A stretch of 7,253 nt of DNA from Spirosoma sp. (GTDB lineage Bacteria; Bacteroidota; Bacteroidia; Cytophagales; Spirosomataceae): assembly GCA_025351545.1 (NCBI GenBank), contig JANXVQ010000425.1, positions 1-7,253 of the forward strand, written 5' to 3'. The notes under the pieces are model-generated. The model saw only the letters and a program-made list of their open reading frames with translations, was not told where the DNA came from and made no database searches. Position numbers and translations under genes: made by a program. Each line of letters starts with the position of its first letter. The first letter of the stretch is position 1. Shown here piece after piece: positions 6,069 to 7,253 of the stretch.

Positions 6069-7223
6069 ATGAAAAAAAACCTCTACGATACATTTTTTCT
6101 TGTTTGGATTGTTGCAGTCATGCCAACCTTCAGTTTTGGGCAGATTTACACGAACACCTTTAGCGGTGCCGGCGCCTGCCCAACCCAGGGTAACACACCA
6201 ACCATGTCAGCCAATGCAACGGGTACTCCATTGTCGAGAAGTACAGGAGTGACGTGTACAAGTACGGCTAATGCATTTAATTCAGAAACATTAAATAATA
6301 CGGCCAGTATTAACAATGTCTCCTATATTGAGTTTTCTGTAACGGCTAATGCGGGTGCTCAACTAAATGTAGCCTCACTTAGCTTTATTCGAAGAGGTAG
6401 TGCTTCTGCTCCAAACCAGTTAGAAGTGCGGTATAGTACCGATGGGTTTTCCACATCAACCAGCTGGGGGGCAGCACCGGTCACAACTACAACGGCAGCA
6501 ACTACTAGCTGGGATTTTTCTGATTTTTCGGTTCCCTCAGGTACTACGTTGACGTTCCGGCTTTATCCGTATGGTACACAGCGTGCAGATTTAGGTGCCG
6601 GGCCTGCCAGCGGTACCACCGGAACATTTAGAGTCGATAATGTCACGCTGAATGGAACGTCTCCGCTGCCTGTCAATCTTGTCTCGTTTACCGGTAAGTC
6701 AAGCAACAATGCCGTTATATTAAATTGGATTACGGCGTGGGAGGAGACAAATCAGGGCTTTGACATTCAAAAAAGTACGAATGCACAAAGCTTTGAAAGT
6801 ATTGGCTTTTTGGAAGGTAACAACAGTACTCAATCGCAGTCTGTTTATACGTTTACGGACGTGAATGTGTTATCCGAGCAACGATATTATTACCGCTTGA
6901 AGCAACGGGACATTGGTGGTGGCGTTGATTTCTCAAAAATCATCGCTGTTTTGACTACTGGTGGCGAACAGGAGGGGCAACTAGCCATATTTCCCAATCC
7001 GAGCCAGGGTAGTTTCACACTTTCCGGGCAAGGTTCATGCTTAGTTACTGTTAAGCTCTATACGCTCTCGGGTCTTGAGATACCCGTTAGCACAAATCAG
7101 GGAGAAGATCCGAAAAGGCTCACTATTAATGCCAAAACAGTATTAGCACCCGGCACGTATTATTTGAAAGTGAACTCGGTTGATGGGGCGACAACAAAGA
7201 TGCTTAAGGTATTGATCAATTAA
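6069..7223 (+). CDS. Secreted T9SS-sorted adhesin-like protein
   Basis: A predicted exported protein of 384 aa. Residues 1-24 form a signal peptide: KK at 2-3, a hydrophobic stretch about 9-23, and likely cleavage after SFG with Gln25 as the new N terminus. Residues about 25-197 are Ser/Thr/Asn-rich and beta-strand-like, ending in GTFRVDNVTLNG, like Bacteroidetes extracellular beta-sandwich modules. Residues about 199-292 (from PLPVNLVSFTG through the NWITAWEETNQGF stretch to RYYYRLKQRD) are the fibronectin-III-like segment that often precedes the sorting signal. Residues about 306-384 (IFPNPSQGSF, then TLSGLEI, PGTYYLKV and MLKVLIN) are the type IX secretion C-terminal sorting domain, normally removed as the protein is released or anchored to the cell surface. 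No catalytic motif is visible, so binding or matrix function is more likely than an enzyme. Cys37 and Cys63 could form a disulfide. Its stop is 30 bases before the window end, and it appears to be transcribed alone. Confidence 0.88.
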   Translation: MKKNLYDTFFLVWIVAVMPTFSFGQIYTNTFSGAGACPTQGNTPTMSANATGTPLSRSTGVTCTSTANAFNSETLNNTASINNVSYIEFSVTANAGAQLNVASLSFIRRGSASAPNQLEVRYSTDGFSTSTSWGAAPVTTTTAATTSWDFSDFSVPSGTTLTFRLYPYGTQRADLGAGPASGTTGTFRVDNVTLNGTSPLPVNLVSFTGKSSNNAVILNWITAWEETNQGFDIQKSTNAQSFESIGFLEGNNSTQSQSVYTFTDVNVLSEQRYYYRLKQRDIGGGVDFSKIIAVLTTGGEQEGQLAIFPNPSQGSFTLSGQGSCLVTVKLYTLSGLEIPVSTNQGEDPKRLTINAKTVLAPGTYYLKVNSVDGATTKMLKVLIN

Positions 7224-7239
7224 GGGTTCATACGATTTC

Positions 7240-7253
7240 AGGCTCTAAAACAG
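7240..7253. repeat. 14-nt direct repeat, right copy
   Basis: AGGCTCTAAAACAG lies 17 bases after the stop codon of the secreted-protein gene and repeats 5924-5937 with one mismatch. It is cut by the window end, so its full length is unknown. Confidence 0.4.

Overview
The window looks like a chromosomal segment of a Bacteroidetes bacterium of the Cytophagales type (Spirosoma-like; this is an inference). The last gene has a signal peptide ending SFG|Q and a C-terminal type IX secretion (T9SS) sorting domain, a system confined to this phylum. None of the gene starts has a convincing Shine-Dalgarno site, which also fits Bacteroidetes.

Layout. Positions 1-172 are AT-rich and non-coding, with TGTACA-centred inverted repeats. 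They end against the 3' part of a tRNA gene (about 173-229) that has no 5' half upstream and is followed by a strong intrinsic terminator (239-271). The simplest reading is one attachment-site end of an element integrated in a tRNA gene: element end on the left, original chromosomal flank on the right. From 272 to 1820 the DNA is gene-poor. It holds one plausible hypothetical gene (947-1348, 133 aa) and what may be the decayed end of another reading frame (about 473-630).

From 1821 to 5915 lie three complete DEAD-box RNA helicase genes. The first (1821-3158, minus strand) carries a DbpA-type C-terminal rRNA-binding domain. The second (3313-4653) and third (4773-5915) are RhlE/CshA-like and point the other way. 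The first and second are divergent and share a spacer of about 150 bp that holds a 12-bp palindrome, a GC-rich hairpin and matching -7-like boxes. A basic tail on the second and no tail on the third suggest that the three enzymes handle different RNA substrates, probably in ribosome assembly and mRNA turnover at low temperature. That division of labour is inferred, not seen.

The last gene (6069-7223) encodes a secreted, T9SS-sorted adhesin-like protein of unknown ligand. It is bracketed by a 14-nt near-identical direct repeat.

Nothing here amounts to strong evidence for a new biological system. The most interesting points are the partial tRNA with an unusually long variable region, the clustering of three different DEAD-box helicases, and their variant motifs (DEFD in two of them, HRNGRTAR in one).
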